Source: Bacilli bacterium
Lineage (GTDB): Bacteria; Bacillota_I; Bacilli_A; RF39; UBA660
NCBI GenBank assembly: GCA_017484065.1
Contig: JAFUTX010000013.1
Location: forward strand, 1 to 64,000
Direction: 5' to 3'
DNA: 64,000 nucleotides
The position numbers and the translations under genes are program-made. Below are positions 7,626 to 17,455 of this stretch, piece after piece. How positions within the stretch are numbered: the first letter of the stretch is position 1; every line of letters begins with the position of its first letter. Under the pieces are notes generated by a model. That model saw only the letters and a list, made by a program, of their open reading frames with translations. It was not told the DNA's origin and searched no databases.

Positions 7626-10600
7626 TTAAAATAAACTTAGTTGACTAGTCTCAGGCAAGTTTCCAAACACTCCTAGTAGTCGTAATTTATCTACTGTTGT
7701 TTGATTAACTTTACCTCTATTTGAGAAATCTTCAATACTAAAGAAAGGTTTTATATTTCTCTCTTCAATAATTTTTGTAGCAACACTATCTCCTAGTCCA
7801 TCTAAACATCTAAATGGCATTATAAGAGCATTATCACCTTCATCTAACACGAAGTTAGCTCCATCACTTTTTTCAATATCAATATTTTTAAACTTAATTC
7901 CTCTAGCACTGGCTTCTAAAGCTAGTTTTAAAGTTTCTAAAACACTTGTTTCTTTATTAGTAGCATCATAACCTTTATTTTGAATCTCTAATATTTTATT
8001 CTTTATTGCATCATACCCTCCAAGCATTGCTTCCACATCAAAATCTTGGAAACGAGTTGAGAAATATGTACAATAATAAACTAATGGTTTATGAACTTTA
8101 TACCAAGCAATTCTAAAGGCACTTGTTACATATGCTGCAGCGTGAGCTTTAGGAAACATGTATTTTATTTTAAAACAAGATTCAATAAACCACTCTGGAA
8201 TACCAGCTTCTTGCATAGTTTGAACATAACCTTTCCAAGTTTCAGGATCTTTACTAGCTTTACCCTTACGAACAAACTCCATTATTTTAAAGGCTTTATA
8301 TGGTTCTAATCCACCATACATTAATTCAACCATGATATCGTCACGGCATCCGATAACTTTACTAAATGGTACGACATTGTTTTTAATTAATTCTTGAGCA
8401 TTACCAAGCCATACATCTGTACCATGAGATAACCCTGATATTTTAACAAGTTCAGCAAATGTTGTAGGTTTAGTATCTTTAACTAGTTGAATGGTAAAAC
8501 CAGTACCAAATTCTGGCACTCCTAAAGTACCTACATCACACATAATTTGTTCTGGAGTTACTCCTAAAGCTTCAGTAGATGTAAATAATGACATAGTCTT
8601 TTTATCATCTAAAGGCACTTTAGTTATAACATCTCCTGTTAAATCTTGAATCATCCTAAGTTGTGTTGGATCTGTATGACCTAAAATATCAAGTTTTAAT
8701 ACATCTTGGTCAATAGCATGGTAATCAAAATGTGTTGTTCGCCATGCACTAGTTGGATCTTCAGCTGGATATTGGAATGGAGTAAAATCAAATACTTCCA
8801 TATATCCGGGAATTACTACAATACCCCCAGGATGTTGGCCAGTTGTTCTTTTACATCCTGTACAGCCTTTAGCTAAACGTTCTATTTCGATATTACGAAG
8901 CATTATTCCCTTATCTTCACAATAACCTTTAACATATCCAAATGCTGTTTTTTCTGCTACTGTACCAATAGTACCAGCTCTATATACGTTATCTACACCA
9001 AATAATACTTTAGTATATTCGTGGGCACTTGCTTGATTTAAATCTGAGAAGTTAAGGTCAATATCTGGAACTTTATCAGCATTAAATCCTAAGAATGTTT
9101 GGAATGGGATATCATGACCATCTTTAACCATTAATGTATTACAGTTAGGACAATTCTTATCTGGTAAGTCAAAACCACATTTATAACTATTACCTAATGG
9201 ATTACCATATTCATTATCAAATTCAGATAATTGACATTTAGGACATCTATAATGTGGAGCTAAACTATTAACTTCTGTAATTCCCATCATATATGCTACT
9301 ATTGATGAACCAACACTACCACGACTTCCTACTAAGAATCCCTCATCATTAGAATGTTTAACTAACTTTTGAGCAATCAAATATATAACGTCGAAATTAG
9401 CACCAATAATAGCAGTCATTCTGCTCTTGGCTTCTTTCAAAGCATCTTCATCAGTAACTAGAGGATTTTCCTTCTTAACACTTAAAGCAATCTCCTCTGC
9501 TACAGCATCTGGCCCTTTAATAACAACATCATGTAAACGTTTATAAATTGTTTCTTCATCACTACCAGCATTATTTTTAACAGCATCAATAAACTTAGCA
9601 CCATATAACTCTAAAGCTAATCTTTCTTCAATGTGATATGGTAGTGGAGAACCATATAAAGACTCTGCCTTATCATAAACCATCTTTGTAACAATCATTT
9701 GAGAATCATCTATTTTTGGAGCAAATGGAATACCATTAGTATCGATAATAACTTCAATTTCTTCAACCATTTTAGCTATTTTATTTGGATTAGTAATAAC
9801 TATTTCATAAGCTTCTTCTTCACTTAAGAAGTTAAAATCTTCTAACATTTCATTAGTTGTTTTCATATACATATTAGGTAAATCAATACCTCTACGATTT
9901 AGTGGATGTAACTTGCCATTAAATTTTTGGTGAACAATTATTTCTCGATAAATCTTATCTTCTTTTCTTAAGTTATGAACATCCCCTGTTGCTACTACTG
10001 GTTTACCCGCCTCTTTAGCAATACGAATAATTCTTTTTAAATATTCTTGAGCTTCTAATACATTAGCAAATTTTCTTTCTGGTCCAATTAAATGTTCAAA
10101 AGCAGATATAGGTTGAACTTCAATATAGTCATAAAAAGACATCATATTAACTAGTTCTTCATCTTCTTTACCTTTAGCTTTATCAAATATTTCATTATTA
10201 ATACACCCAGAACCAATAAGTAAGCCTTCTCTTAAATTAATTACTTCATTTCTCGGTATTTTAGGTTGTTCATTCTTATATAAATACTTTGTATTAGCTA
10301 TAGATATAATTTTAAATAAATTTTTTAAACCATTTCTATCTTTAGCAATCATTGTAGCATGGAATGGATATGAAAATCTTACTAATGATTCAATATCTAT
10401 ATTAGCAATTAAATCATCTGTTGTACTTATATTTTGTAAATCTAGTGCTTGACACATTTTATAATAAGCAAGCGCTGTACCCTCAGCATCGTAATCAGCT
10501 CTATGGTGTTTATCTTCATCCCAAGGAATATCTAATTTCTTAGTTAAAGTTTGAAGTTTATGATTAGGCCATTCTGGATGAAGCATACGAGCTATACTCA

Positions 10601-12158
10601 TCGTATCTAAAACTGTATAATCAAATTCTTTTAAATTGTATTTATTACAAGCTGCCTTCATGAATGAAATATCGAACTTAGCGTTATGAGCTACCATAGG
10701 TAAATCCCCAGCCCACTCTAAGAATCTTTTAGTTACAGTTTCTTCATCATCTTTGCCACTTACCATTTCATCAGTAATAAATGTTAGTTCAGTAATCTTT
10801 TTAGGTATTGGACGATGTGGGTCAATTAATTCATCAAATCTATCTAATATTTCGCCATTTTTTATTTTAACAGCACCAATTTCAATCATTTGGTCACTGC
10901 CAGCATAAAAGCCAGTAGTTTCGGTGTCGAATACAACAAATGTATCTTCAAGCATATTATAAGTACGATTATTAAAGATAATATCAATATCATCATTAAC
11001 GATATTCATTTCTGCACCGTATAGTACTTTAAATCTTTCATCGCCTTCTTTATCTTTATTAAAAGCTTCTACAGCATGAAATACTTCTGGAAAAGCTTGA
11101 CAACAGTTATGATCAGTTACAGCAATAGCTTTGTGTCCTAAGCTGGTAGCAAATTTAACTACATCACTAGCAGGTATAACTGAATCCATAGCACTCATCA
11201 TTGTATGTAAATGTAATTCTACTCTTTTTTCTTCAGCATCATCAACTACTTTAATATCTTTACTAGGTATTTCTTCATATTCTTTGAAATCAAACACTAA
11301 ATCATGTAAGAAATCATCTTGAATAACATTACCACTAAAATGGTACCACTTACCAGTCTTTAAACCTTTCTTAGCTTCTAAATACTTATCTTCATTAAAT
11401 TTAACCATTTTACCTAGAATACTACTAGTTTTATCTGTTAATTTTAAAGAAATGATATAGACAAAGCTACCTTCTTTTTTCTTGCTAGGTATCTCTCTTG
11501 TTTCCATATCAAATACTAGAGCATCTATTCCGACATTCTTTTCTTCACTATAAACACTATCTAAAGTAATAGGTCTTTCGGTTTTATTAACTCTAACTTC
11601 AGTATTAACTTGTTTAGGAACAACTATTTCTATATCTGGTTTAGCATTCTTTTCTTCATCTATCATGCTCTTAATAGCTTGGGCTTGTTTTTCATCAACT
11701 GAGACATTTAATTTATAATTACTAAACCCATACATATTTAATTTATCTAGTAATAAATTACTATTTTTATTTAATTCATCTGCTTCAAACTTAGAATTAG
11801 TTTTAATGATTATACTGTCGCCTAAAACTTCCATAAAACAATCTGTTAAGCCAACTAAAGATGGATGTTCATCTACTATCTTTTTAATAAATATCTTTAA
11901 ATAATCTAAGATATCACTTTCAAAAATTTCATCATATATTAAATTAATTCTACACTTTTTTTCATTATTAATACCGTTTTTAGCAGTATTAATTAAACTA
12001 GTTACATCATCATATTTTAATACACCATTATTTTTAATATAAACAATAAATTCATCAGTACTCTTTTTTAATACTACTTTATCTACTATAGCATTTTTAA
12101 AGGCGTTATTATTATCACTAAAATTTATGCTTTTAAAAAAACGTTCTAATTCTGCCAT
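7626..12158 (-). CDS. polC: DNA polymerase III alpha subunit, PolC type
   Basis: The 1510-residue replicative polymerase of low-GC Gram-positives copies DNA and proofreads it in one chain. Visible in order are the N-terminal region, an OB-fold region near residue 230, a split PHP domain (ELHLHTMMSAMD and AVTDHNCCQAF), the inserted 3'-5' exonuclease (FVVFDTETTGF near residue 412), and the polymerase core with PDIDLNFSD and the Cys-rich CPKC/CPNC segment before it. The start at 12158 (MAELERFF) is preferred: GGAGGG lies 7 bases upstream and covers the in-frame upstream ATG at 12173. Length and domain order are normal. A terminator separates it from the upstream gene. Confidence 0.97.
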   Translation of the reverse strand: MAELERFFKSINFSDNNNAFKNAIVDKVVLKKSTDEFIVYIKNNGVLKYDDVTSLINTAKNGINNEKKCRINLIYDEIFESDILDYLKIFIKKIVDEHPSLVGLTDCFMEVLGDSIIIKTNSKFEADELNKNSNLLLDKLNMYGFSNYKLNVSVDEKQAQAIKSMIDEEKNAKPDIEIVVPKQVNTEVRVNKTERPITLDSVYSEEKNVGIDALVFDMETREIPSKKKEGSFVYIISLKLTDKTSSILGKMVKFNEDKYLEAKKGLKTGKWYHFSGNVIQDDFLHDLVFDFKEYEEIPSKDIKVVDDAEEKRVELHLHTMMSAMDSVIPASDVVKFATSLGHKAIAVTDHNCCQAFPEVFHAVEAFNKDKEGDERFKVLYGAEMNIVNDDIDIIFNNRTYNMLEDTFVVFDTETTGFYAGSDQMIEIGAVKIKNGEILDRFDELIDPHRPIPKKITELTFITDEMVSGKDDEETVTKRFLEWAGDLPMVAHNAKFDISFMKAACNKYNLKEFDYTVLDTMSIARMLHPEWPNHKLQTLTKKLDIPWDEDKHHRADYDAEGTALAYYKMCQALDLQNISTTDDLIANIDIESLVRFSYPFHATMIAKDRNGLKNLFKIISIANTKYLYKNEQPKIPRNEVINLREGLLIGSGCINNEIFDKAKGKEDEELVNMMSFYDYIEVQPISAFEHLIGPERKFANVLEAQEYLKRIIRIAKEAGKPVVATGDVHNLRKEDKIYREIIVHQKFNGKLHPLNRRGIDLPNMYMKTTNEMLEDFNFLSEEEAYEIVITNPNKIAKMVEEIEVIIDTNGIPFAPKIDDSQMIVTKMVYDKAESLYGSPLPYHIEERLALELYGAKFIDAVKNNAGSDEETIYKRLHDVVIKGPDAVAEEIALSVKKENPLVTDEDALKEAKSRMTAIIGANFDVIYLIAQKLVKHSNDEGFLVGSRGSVGSSIVAYMMGITEVNSLAPHYRCPKCQLSEFDNEYGNPLGNSYKCGFDLPDKNCPNCNTLMVKDGHDIPFQTFLGFNADKVPDIDLNFSDLNQASAHEYTKVLFGVDNVYRAGTIGTVAEKTAFGYVKGYCEDKGIMLRNIEIERLAKGCTGCKRTTGQHPGGIVVIPGYMEVFDFTPFQYPAEDPTSAWRTTHFDYHAIDQDVLKLDILGHTDPTQLRMIQDLTGDVITKVPLDDKKTMSLFTSTEALGVTPEQIMCDVGTLGVPEFGTGFTIQLVKDTKPTTFAELVKISGLSHGTDVWLGNAQELIKNNVVPFSKVIGCRDDIMVELMYGGLEPYKAFKIMEFVRKGKASKDPETWKGYVQTMQEAGIPEWFIESCFKIKYMFPKAHAAAYVTSAFRIAWYKVHKPLVYYCTYFSTRFQDFDVEAMLGGYDAIKNKILEIQNKGYDATNKETSVLETLKLALEASARGIKFKNIDIEKSDGANFVLDEGDNALIMPFRCLDGLGDSVATKIIEERNIKPFFSIEDFSNRGKVNQTTVDKLRLLGVFGNLPETSQLSLF

Positions 12159-12217
12159 GCTGCTACCCTCCATATTTATGATTATACCATGAGTTTTTTA
12201 ATTAGTCATGATAAAGA

Positions 12218-12248
12218 CAAAAAAATAGAAATATTTAAACATTTCTAT
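12218..12248 (-). terminator. Terminator of the phospholipase-C-like gene
   Basis: ATAGAAAT at 12225-12232 pairs with ATTTCTAT at 12241-12248. On the minus strand a run of seven T follows, and the stop codon of the gene lies in the first arm. Confidence 0.8.
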
Positions 12249-13204
12249 TCAAAATAAATCATTCTTTTATTATTATTTAAATCTAGTCCAGTACTGTAAT
12301 CAATATTTAGAATATACTTATCTAAATACATTATATCTTTATTATTAAATAACACTTTATTAACTGCATTAATTATTTTAATACATTTTTTTAATGATAT
12401 ATCAAATAGATCATCAAATGAATAATTATACGATATACTTTTAATAGATGGATGATACCATATATTATGTTCATTATTTAAATAGTTAATATTAGGCTTC
12501 TTATATGAACTATAAGAATCAATCATTATTCTTTTTCTAGTAATAATTCCTACTATTTTATAAAGGATATATTTTAGACCTAAGGGATCATAGAAAAATA
12601 ATCTACTAATAATTTTAGCATGCTTAATACCTTTATTAAAAAAGTATGAAACATTACTATACTTATAAGTATCCTTATATGTTTTATCAATTAATTCCTT
12701 TAACTTAATACTAAACTGTGGTTTACCAATAATCTCTTTATTAATATTACAATTTTTATATTTTTTATTGTAATTTAATTCATAGTATATTTTATCAATT
12801 GCTTTTTCCATATCTGTATGTCCACCATTATATATAATTGATTTTCTTTCGCTTTTTCGATATATACCTGTTTTGTAAAAAATGTATGGATGAGCAGTAG
12901 AATCAAGTACATAATGAGTTATTGAACCATACAAATATCCTAAAGCTTCTTTATTATATTCTAAATTATTCTCTTTAATATTTTTAATTATATTTATTAA
13001 ATAATCTTTAGTATTTTTATGATGACCATATTTGGCAAGTTTTGCTATTTTCTTTCTATTCTTTTTAGAAGCAAAAGTATAATAATATAAATAATCGTGG
13101 CTTTGAGCAAAAGTATGATATATATCTATATCTATATCATCTTTATTTTTTAGTTTTTTTAATACATTATCACTAAAGATATGATGTGTAATTATTGATG
13201 GCAT
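12245..13204 (-). CDS. Zinc-dependent phospholipase C-like protein
   Basis: The 319-residue protein starts MPSIITHHIFSDNVLKKL and continues with FAQSHDYLYYYTF, GHHKNTKDYL and GSITHYVLDSTAHPYIFYK. The spaced His and Asp residues (THH, SHD, GHH, THYVLD, TAHPY) match the metal-binding pattern of the zinc-dependent phospholipase C / S1-P1 nuclease-like family (PF00882). No signal peptide is seen, so it is probably cytoplasmic and its substrate is unknown. AGGTGA precedes the ATG. It follows the TtcA-like gene by 12 bases and is probably co-transcribed. Confidence 0.75.
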   Translation of the reverse strand: MPSIITHHIFSDNVLKKLKNKDDIDIDIYHTFAQSHDYLYYYTFASKKNRKKIAKLAKYGHHKNTKDYLINIIKNIKENNLEYNKEALGYLYGSITHYVLDSTAHPYIFYKTGIYRKSERKSIIYNGGHTDMEKAIDKIYYELNYNKKYKNCNINKEIIGKPQFSIKLKELIDKTYKDTYKYSNVSYFFNKGIKHAKIISRLFFYDPLGLKYILYKIVGIITRKRIMIDSYSSYKKPNINYLNNEHNIWYHPSIKSISYNYSFDDLFDISLKKCIKIINAVNKVLFNNKDIMYLDKYILNIDYSTGLDLNNNKRMIYFE

Positions 13205-13216
13205 AATATCACCTAC

Positions 13217-14038
13217 TTAATATTCATCTAAAAATGAATGTTTTTCTTTATTTTTAGTATAACCAAGTACACAGTTTAGATTTATATTATCTAAACTTTT
13301 AAATATATTATAATCTATATCTTTGTTTACTTTTCTTAAATTATTAATTAAATCTTTCATTTCTTTGCGTTTAGAAGTACTAGTATCATTAATACTACAA
13401 TTCTCTACAAAGCGACATGCACAATTAATAAATGATAAATCATTAGACTTCTTCCAAGCAAGAATAGAAGATTCTTTTATTAAATACATTGGTCTAATTA
13501 GTTCTAATCCTTCAAAATTATCGCTATGTAATTTTGGCAACATAGTTTTTATTTCACTACCATAAAACATTGAAAGTAATGTAGTTTCTATAACATCATC
13601 AAAGTGATGGCCTAAAGCTATTTTATTACATCCAAGTTCTTTAGCTTTATTATATAAATGCCCTCTACGCATTCTAGCGCACAAATAACATGATGATTTA
13701 GAATCAATTTTAGCTACTGTATCATATATATCAGTATTAAACATTTGTAAATCTACATTTAATAACTTAGCATTTTCTATTATTAAATTGCGATTATACT
13801 CGTTGTATCCTGGATCCATAGTCACATAATAAGCATCAAACTTGATTTTGCCGTGACGTTTTAACTCTTCAATACATTTAGCTAATAAAAATGAATCTTT
13901 ACCACCACTTATACAAACCATAATCTTATCGTTTTCTTCAATTAATTCATAATCTTTAACTGCTTTAACAAAATTATGCCATATTTCTTTACGAAATTTT
14001 TTTATAATACTTCTTTCTATTTCTTTATATCTTTCCAT
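13217..14038 (-). CDS. TtcA/TilS-type PP-loop tRNA-modifying ATPase
   Basis: The 273-residue protein has the PP-loop SGGKDSFLLAKC (about residue 44), which binds ATP and activates a tRNA base. CYLCARMRRG supplies the CxxC pair, HHFDDVIETTLLSMFYG is the second signature, and RPMYLIKES and FINCACRF follow. This order fits the TtcA family, whose members thiolate cytidine 32 using an iron-sulfur cluster held by such Cys. TilS is less likely because TilS lacks the CxxC. Its target in this organism is inferred. Confidence 0.8.
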   Translation of the reverse strand: MERYKEIERSIIKKFRKEIWHNFVKAVKDYELIEENDKIMVCISGGKDSFLLAKCIEELKRHGKIKFDAYYVTMDPGYNEYNRNLIIENAKLLNVDLQMFNTDIYDTVAKIDSKSSCYLCARMRRGHLYNKAKELGCNKIALGHHFDDVIETTLLSMFYGSEIKTMLPKLHSDNFEGLELIRPMYLIKESSILAWKKSNDLSFINCACRFVENCSINDTSTSKRKEMKDLINNLRKVNKDIDYNIFKSLDNINLNCVLGYTKNKEKHSFLDEY

Positions 14039-14064
14039 ATTTACACCCCAACTATATTAATATT

Positions 14065-14099
14065 GAAAAATAAGATACAAACATAATATCTTATTTTTC
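14065..14099 (-). terminator. Terminator at the end of a decayed transposase gene
   Basis: Two arms of about 11 bp (AAAATAAGATA and TATCTTATTTT) flank a short loop. On the minus strand the hairpin is followed by a T run. It overlaps the stop of the pseudogene and precedes the TtcA-like gene. Confidence 0.7.
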
Positions 14100-14435
14100 T
14101 TCTAGCTCTATTTTATCTATTTCTTCGATAGATAAACCTGTAGCTTGAGATATCAATTCTTTAGATTGACCTAAGTTTAACAGATTCTTTGCTATTTCAA
14201 CTTTTTCTCGTTCAATACCTTACAGACAAAGAAGTATAATAATCTCTCTAATGATTCTTTGTCAGTTATGAACTTATTATAATCTTCTTTTTCTAGTTTT
14301 ACAAGGTTTAAATGATGAATAGCTATATCTTCTGTTTCAATTATTTCTGTGTTTTTTTCCTTTAAAACACTTTCATAATGAAGTAGATCTTTATTAAAAT
14401 AGTCAATATTTATTTCGATATTCTTTTTTTAAAAT
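14091..14435 (-). pseudogene. Remnant of a PD-(D/E)XK (Rpn-type) transposase gene
   Basis: This fills most of the 420-base gap between the TtcA-like and AAA+ genes. One frame reads IEINIDYFNKDLLHYESVLK, later FNLVKLEKEDYN-like text and LERLLYFFVCK. After a frameshift near 14220 another frame reads EREKVEIAKNLLNLGQ, then TGLSIEEIDKIELEEK and a stop. That C-terminal pattern (EKVEIAKNLL, ISQATGLSIEEI) is the same as in the PD-(D/E)XK genes at 29651-30964. The catalytic N-terminal half is missing, so this is a dead copy. Confidence 0.8.
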
Positions 14436-14462
14436 AAATCAAAAAAGCAACAATTAGTTGCT

Positions 14463-15932
14463 TTAAAATCCAATATGTTTTACCTTTATTTTTGCATGTA
14501 ATGACTTTTCTAATTTTTCATCCAAATCTTCTTTTTTAAGAATTGTTAATTCTTCTAAATTATTAGAATCTTCCATGTTTCTTGCATGGGATAAAATAAG
14601 CTTATTAATTAATTTGTCAACATATCTACCATTACCAAAGTTCTCTGTTGATTTAGCATTCATTAAATTAGATAAAACATCGCTCTTTAATGAGTTATCA
14701 ATTGTAAACCCTATTTCTTGTACCTTGCTTTCAAATATTTCATATAATTCTTCTAATGAATAATCTTGAAAATCAAAATAGAAACCAATACGTGATTCAA
14801 GTCCAGAATTCATTTTAATAAAATCTTCCATTTCTTTTTTATATCCCGCAAAAATAAAAACGGTCTCATTCTTTTCTAATTCTTTTAATACTTCTGCTAA
14901 TGCTTCTTCCGCAAAGTGTTGAGCATTATTTGAAAACACATAAGCTTCATCAATGAATATTACTCCGCCCCTATTCTTTTCTAAAAATTTAGCGGTTTTT
15001 AAAGCCGTTTGACCAACATATCCTGCTATCAAATCTTTGGGAGTTATCTCTGCAACATTATTATTTTTTATATAACCCATATCATATAGTAGTTTACTTA
15101 TAATTCTAGCAACTGTAGTTTTACCTGTACCAGGATTACCTGTATAAATCATATGTAAACTTAGATTATCTAATTTCAACTTATCTTGAACTTTCTTTTT
15201 AAATAACAAATACTTAAGTAATGTATCTACTGTATATTTAACATCTTTTAATCCTATTAAACTATTTAATTTATCTAAAGATTTATTTAGTTCTTCTTGT
15301 TTTACTAATTCTCTTTTAGCAATTTGTTTTAAAGATGTACTTTCATAAACGCTTAAAGGAACTGCATATTTATGTTCCATAATTCCTTTAAGTTTTAATA
15401 ATTCTTTTTTCACTTTATCATCATCATTACTTGCTGCACATTTAATAAGTCTTTTAACTTCATTTAAGGTAAAACCAACGATTACCTCCCAATCACTATT
15501 ATAACTTAATGTAAACCCCCTAGTAGTATCTTCATTATTAAATTTTTCATCTAATTCATTTATAGTAGTTTTACATATTTTAACATTATCATCACTTTCG
15601 CTATAATACCCAAATAATAAATTATCAATATGTTCCCTTTCATAATCAGAAACAATTTCTTCTTCTGTAACATTATCTGGATAATTAGCTAATACTTCAT
15701 CCATAGTTTTTGGAAACCCATAACATATATTTATATCCGATATCATAAACTCAGCGCTTTTCATATCATATAGTTTAATTTGATTACCATTATCATCATT
15801 AAAATATAGTTCTCGAAAATCAGAAGTAAAGTCAATCGAAGCATTAAAAGCTGTTCCTAAATACTTAAAAACATATTTATTTTCCCCAATTTTAATTTTT
15901 TTATATACTCCAGCAATATACTTGTCCATCAT
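14463..15932 (-). CDS. AAA+ ATPase of the CbxX/SpoVK type with a long unknown N-terminus
   Basis: In this 489-residue protein the C-terminal 270 residues form one AAA+ domain: LIGLKDVKYTVDTLL, Walker A TGNPGTGKTTVARI, Walker B GVIFIDEAYVF, and GLESRIGFYFDF with an arginine-finger candidate. CbxX/SpoVK proteins act as ring-shaped remodelling ATPases. The first 200 residues match nothing I recognise and may choose the substrate. AGGAGG precedes two tandem ATGs (15932 and 15929); the second has the better spacing. It seems to stand alone, between a pseudogene and queH. Confidence 0.8.
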   Translation of the reverse strand: MMDKYIAGVYKKIKIGENKYVFKYLGTAFNASIDFTSDFRELYFNDDNGNQIKLYDMKSAEFMISDINICYGFPKTMDEVLANYPDNVTEEEIVSDYEREHIDNLLFGYYSESDDNVKICKTTINELDEKFNNEDTTRGFTLSYNSDWEVIVGFTLNEVKRLIKCAASNDDDKVKKELLKLKGIMEHKYAVPLSVYESTSLKQIAKRELVKQEELNKSLDKLNSLIGLKDVKYTVDTLLKYLLFKKKVQDKLKLDNLSLHMIYTGNPGTGKTTVARIISKLLYDMGYIKNNNVAEITPKDLIAGYVGQTALKTAKFLEKNRGGVIFIDEAYVFSNNAQHFAEEALAEVLKELEKNETVFIFAGYKKEMEDFIKMNSGLESRIGFYFDFQDYSLEELYEIFESKVQEIGFTIDNSLKSDVLSNLMNAKSTENFGNGRYVDKLINKLILSHARNMEDSNNLEELTILKKEDLDEKLEKSLHAKIKVKHIGF

Positions 15933-15980
15933 AAACCCTCCTATAAGTTATTTATTATGCTAACACATCCACAAAAAAAT

Positions 15981-16022
15981 AACAAGAACTAGCTTAGTTT
16001 ATTTTACTATCTCGTTCTTGTT
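15981..16022 (-). terminator. Terminator of queH
   Basis: AACAAGAAC at 15981-15989 pairs with GTTCTTGTT at 16014-16022, and on the minus strand the hairpin is followed by ATTTTTTTG. The last codons of queH lie in the hairpin. Confidence 0.7.
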
Positions 16023-16623
16023 TAGAATAAATACATCCACAATAATCTTGCCTATATAAATTATATTCTTTGGAATATTCGATACTTTTTTTATAACCAT
16101 TTTTCTTTTTAAAATCACTATATAAATACTTAATATTATATTTATTAGCTAATGTCTCTCCAATTAAATTTAATCTCTGACTATTTTTATATGGGCTTAC
16201 TGTTAATGTAGTTCCAAAATAATCATATCCTAATTCTTTAGCTTTATTTGCAGTATATTCAAGCCGCAAGTAGTAACATACACTACATCTAGCTCCGCCT
16301 TCTAATTCACTTTCTAATCCTATAATCTTATCATGGTAAATTTCGTTATCATAATCACAATCAATTATATCTATCTTATTAGTTTTAGGCATTATTTCTA
16401 TTAATTTGATTTGTTCTTCTTTTCTTTTTAAATATTCTTCATATGGCTCAATATTTGGATTATAATAAAGAACTGTTATATCAAAATAATTATTTAAATA
16501 AGATAAACAATAACTACTGCATGGTGCACAGCAACTATGTAATAATAATCTAGGTGTATAATCTAAATTAGATATAATTTCATCTAACTTTTTTTGATAA
16601 TTAATCTTGCTCTTGATCTCCAT
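15994..16623 (-). CDS. queH: Epoxyqueuosine reductase, QueH family
   Basis: The 209-residue enzyme reduces epoxyqueuosine in tRNA to queuosine. The QueH Cys pattern is visible: LLHSCCAPCSSYCL near the N-terminus, GARCSVCYYLRLEYTA in the middle and DYCGCIYSKQER at the end, ligands for an iron-sulfur cluster and for redox chemistry. The chosen start at 16623 (MEIKSKIN) has AGAGG 9 bases upstream and overlaps the end of the divIB-like gene by 23 bases. An earlier GTG at 16683 lacks a binding site and would overlap much more. The coupling to divIB suggests co-translation. Confidence 0.88.
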   Translation of the reverse strand: MEIKSKINYQKKLDEIISNLDYTPRLLLHSCCAPCSSYCLSYLNNYFDITVLYYNPNIEPYEEYLKRKEEQIKLIEIMPKTNKIDIIDCDYDNEIYHDKIIGLESELEGGARCSVCYYLRLEYTANKAKELGYDYFGTTLTVSPYKNSQRLNLIGETLANKYNIKYLYSDFKKKNGYKKSIEYSKEYNLYRQDYCGCIYSKQERDSKIN

Positions 16624-17398
16624 TCTCCAAAACCTCTTCCTTAGATTTAATTGACCCATAAGGTGTAAAATAGTAATTTTCACTAGTATATGAATCTAAA
16701 TATAGTATCCCTTTTTGACCATCAGCTATAGCTTTATATATTTCAATATAATTATTTAATTTTCTTATATTAACCGTATTTATAAAAACTGAATTACCAT
16801 CATTCATCGTAAGATAGAATCTTTTATCATCGATAACTGCTCCATTACTAGTTGAAGGATTATATTCTATCTCGCTAATCATATGAAGAATATCTTTATC
16901 TACTTTCTTTAAGCTGTCAATAAAATCTTTTTTAATATCACTAGGTATATTATTTATTAATACAGGAATACCTAAATAATTATTATTATCTACTTCTTTA
17001 TTATTAGATAATACTATTTTATTAGTTGTATTATCTAAATACATAATATCAGCTTCTGTGATTTCTATTTTAATACTTCCTAAATAGTTGATACTTACAT
17101 TAACGTCTTCAACTAAATCTAACTCTTTAATTTTATCTTCTAGTTTCTTAGATCTTATCTTCCAAATAATAGGATAATCCTTTAAATCACATAATTCTAT
17201 TATCTCATTATCAGTAATATAATTTGTACCAGTAATGTAAATATTTTTTAATTTAGTATTAACTATTTTGTATCCCATAAATCCAATTATTACTAATATT
17301 AAAATAAATATCATAAACGCTTTTAATTTTAATTTATATCTTTTCTTCTTTACTGTTTTAACAATCTTTTTGCTATTTTTCTTTTTTTTCTTAGCCAT
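16601..17398 (-). CDS. divIB: Cell-division protein DivIB/FtsQ
   Basis: The 265-residue bitopic membrane protein has a very basic cytoplasmic tail (MAKKKKKNSKK), one membrane segment at about residues 28-48, and a POTRA domain beginning LKNIYITGTNYITDNEIIEL. The beta domain follows (VEDVNVSINYLGSIKIEI). In the divisome DivIB bridges FtsL/DivIC and the septal synthases. The ATG at 17398 is chosen because AGGTGA lies 5 bases before it and covers an in-frame GTG at 17407. It lies between a prepilin gene and queH, close to murG. Confidence 0.88.
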   Translation of the reverse strand: MAKKKKKNSKKIVKTVKKKRYKLKLKAFMIFILILVIIGFMGYKIVNTKLKNIYITGTNYITDNEIIELCDLKDYPIIWKIRSKKLEDKIKELDLVEDVNVSINYLGSIKIEITEADIMYLDNTTNKIVLSNNKEVDNNNYLGIPVLINNIPSDIKKDFIDSLKKVDKDILHMISEIEYNPSTSNGAVIDDKRFYLTMNDGNSVFINTVNIRKLNNYIEIYKAIADGQKGILYLDSYTSENYYFTPYGSIKSKEEVLENGDQEQD

Positions 17399-17430
17399 AA
17401 TATTCACCTATCAACCATATATATAATATC

Positions 17431-17455
17431 AAAAAAAAAGACTAATTACTAGTCT
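17431..17455 (-). terminator. Terminator after prepilin gene
   Basis: AGACTA at 17439-17444 pairs with TAGTCT at 17450-17455, with nine T on the minus-strand transcript. It separates the prepilin gene from divIB. Confidence 0.85.
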
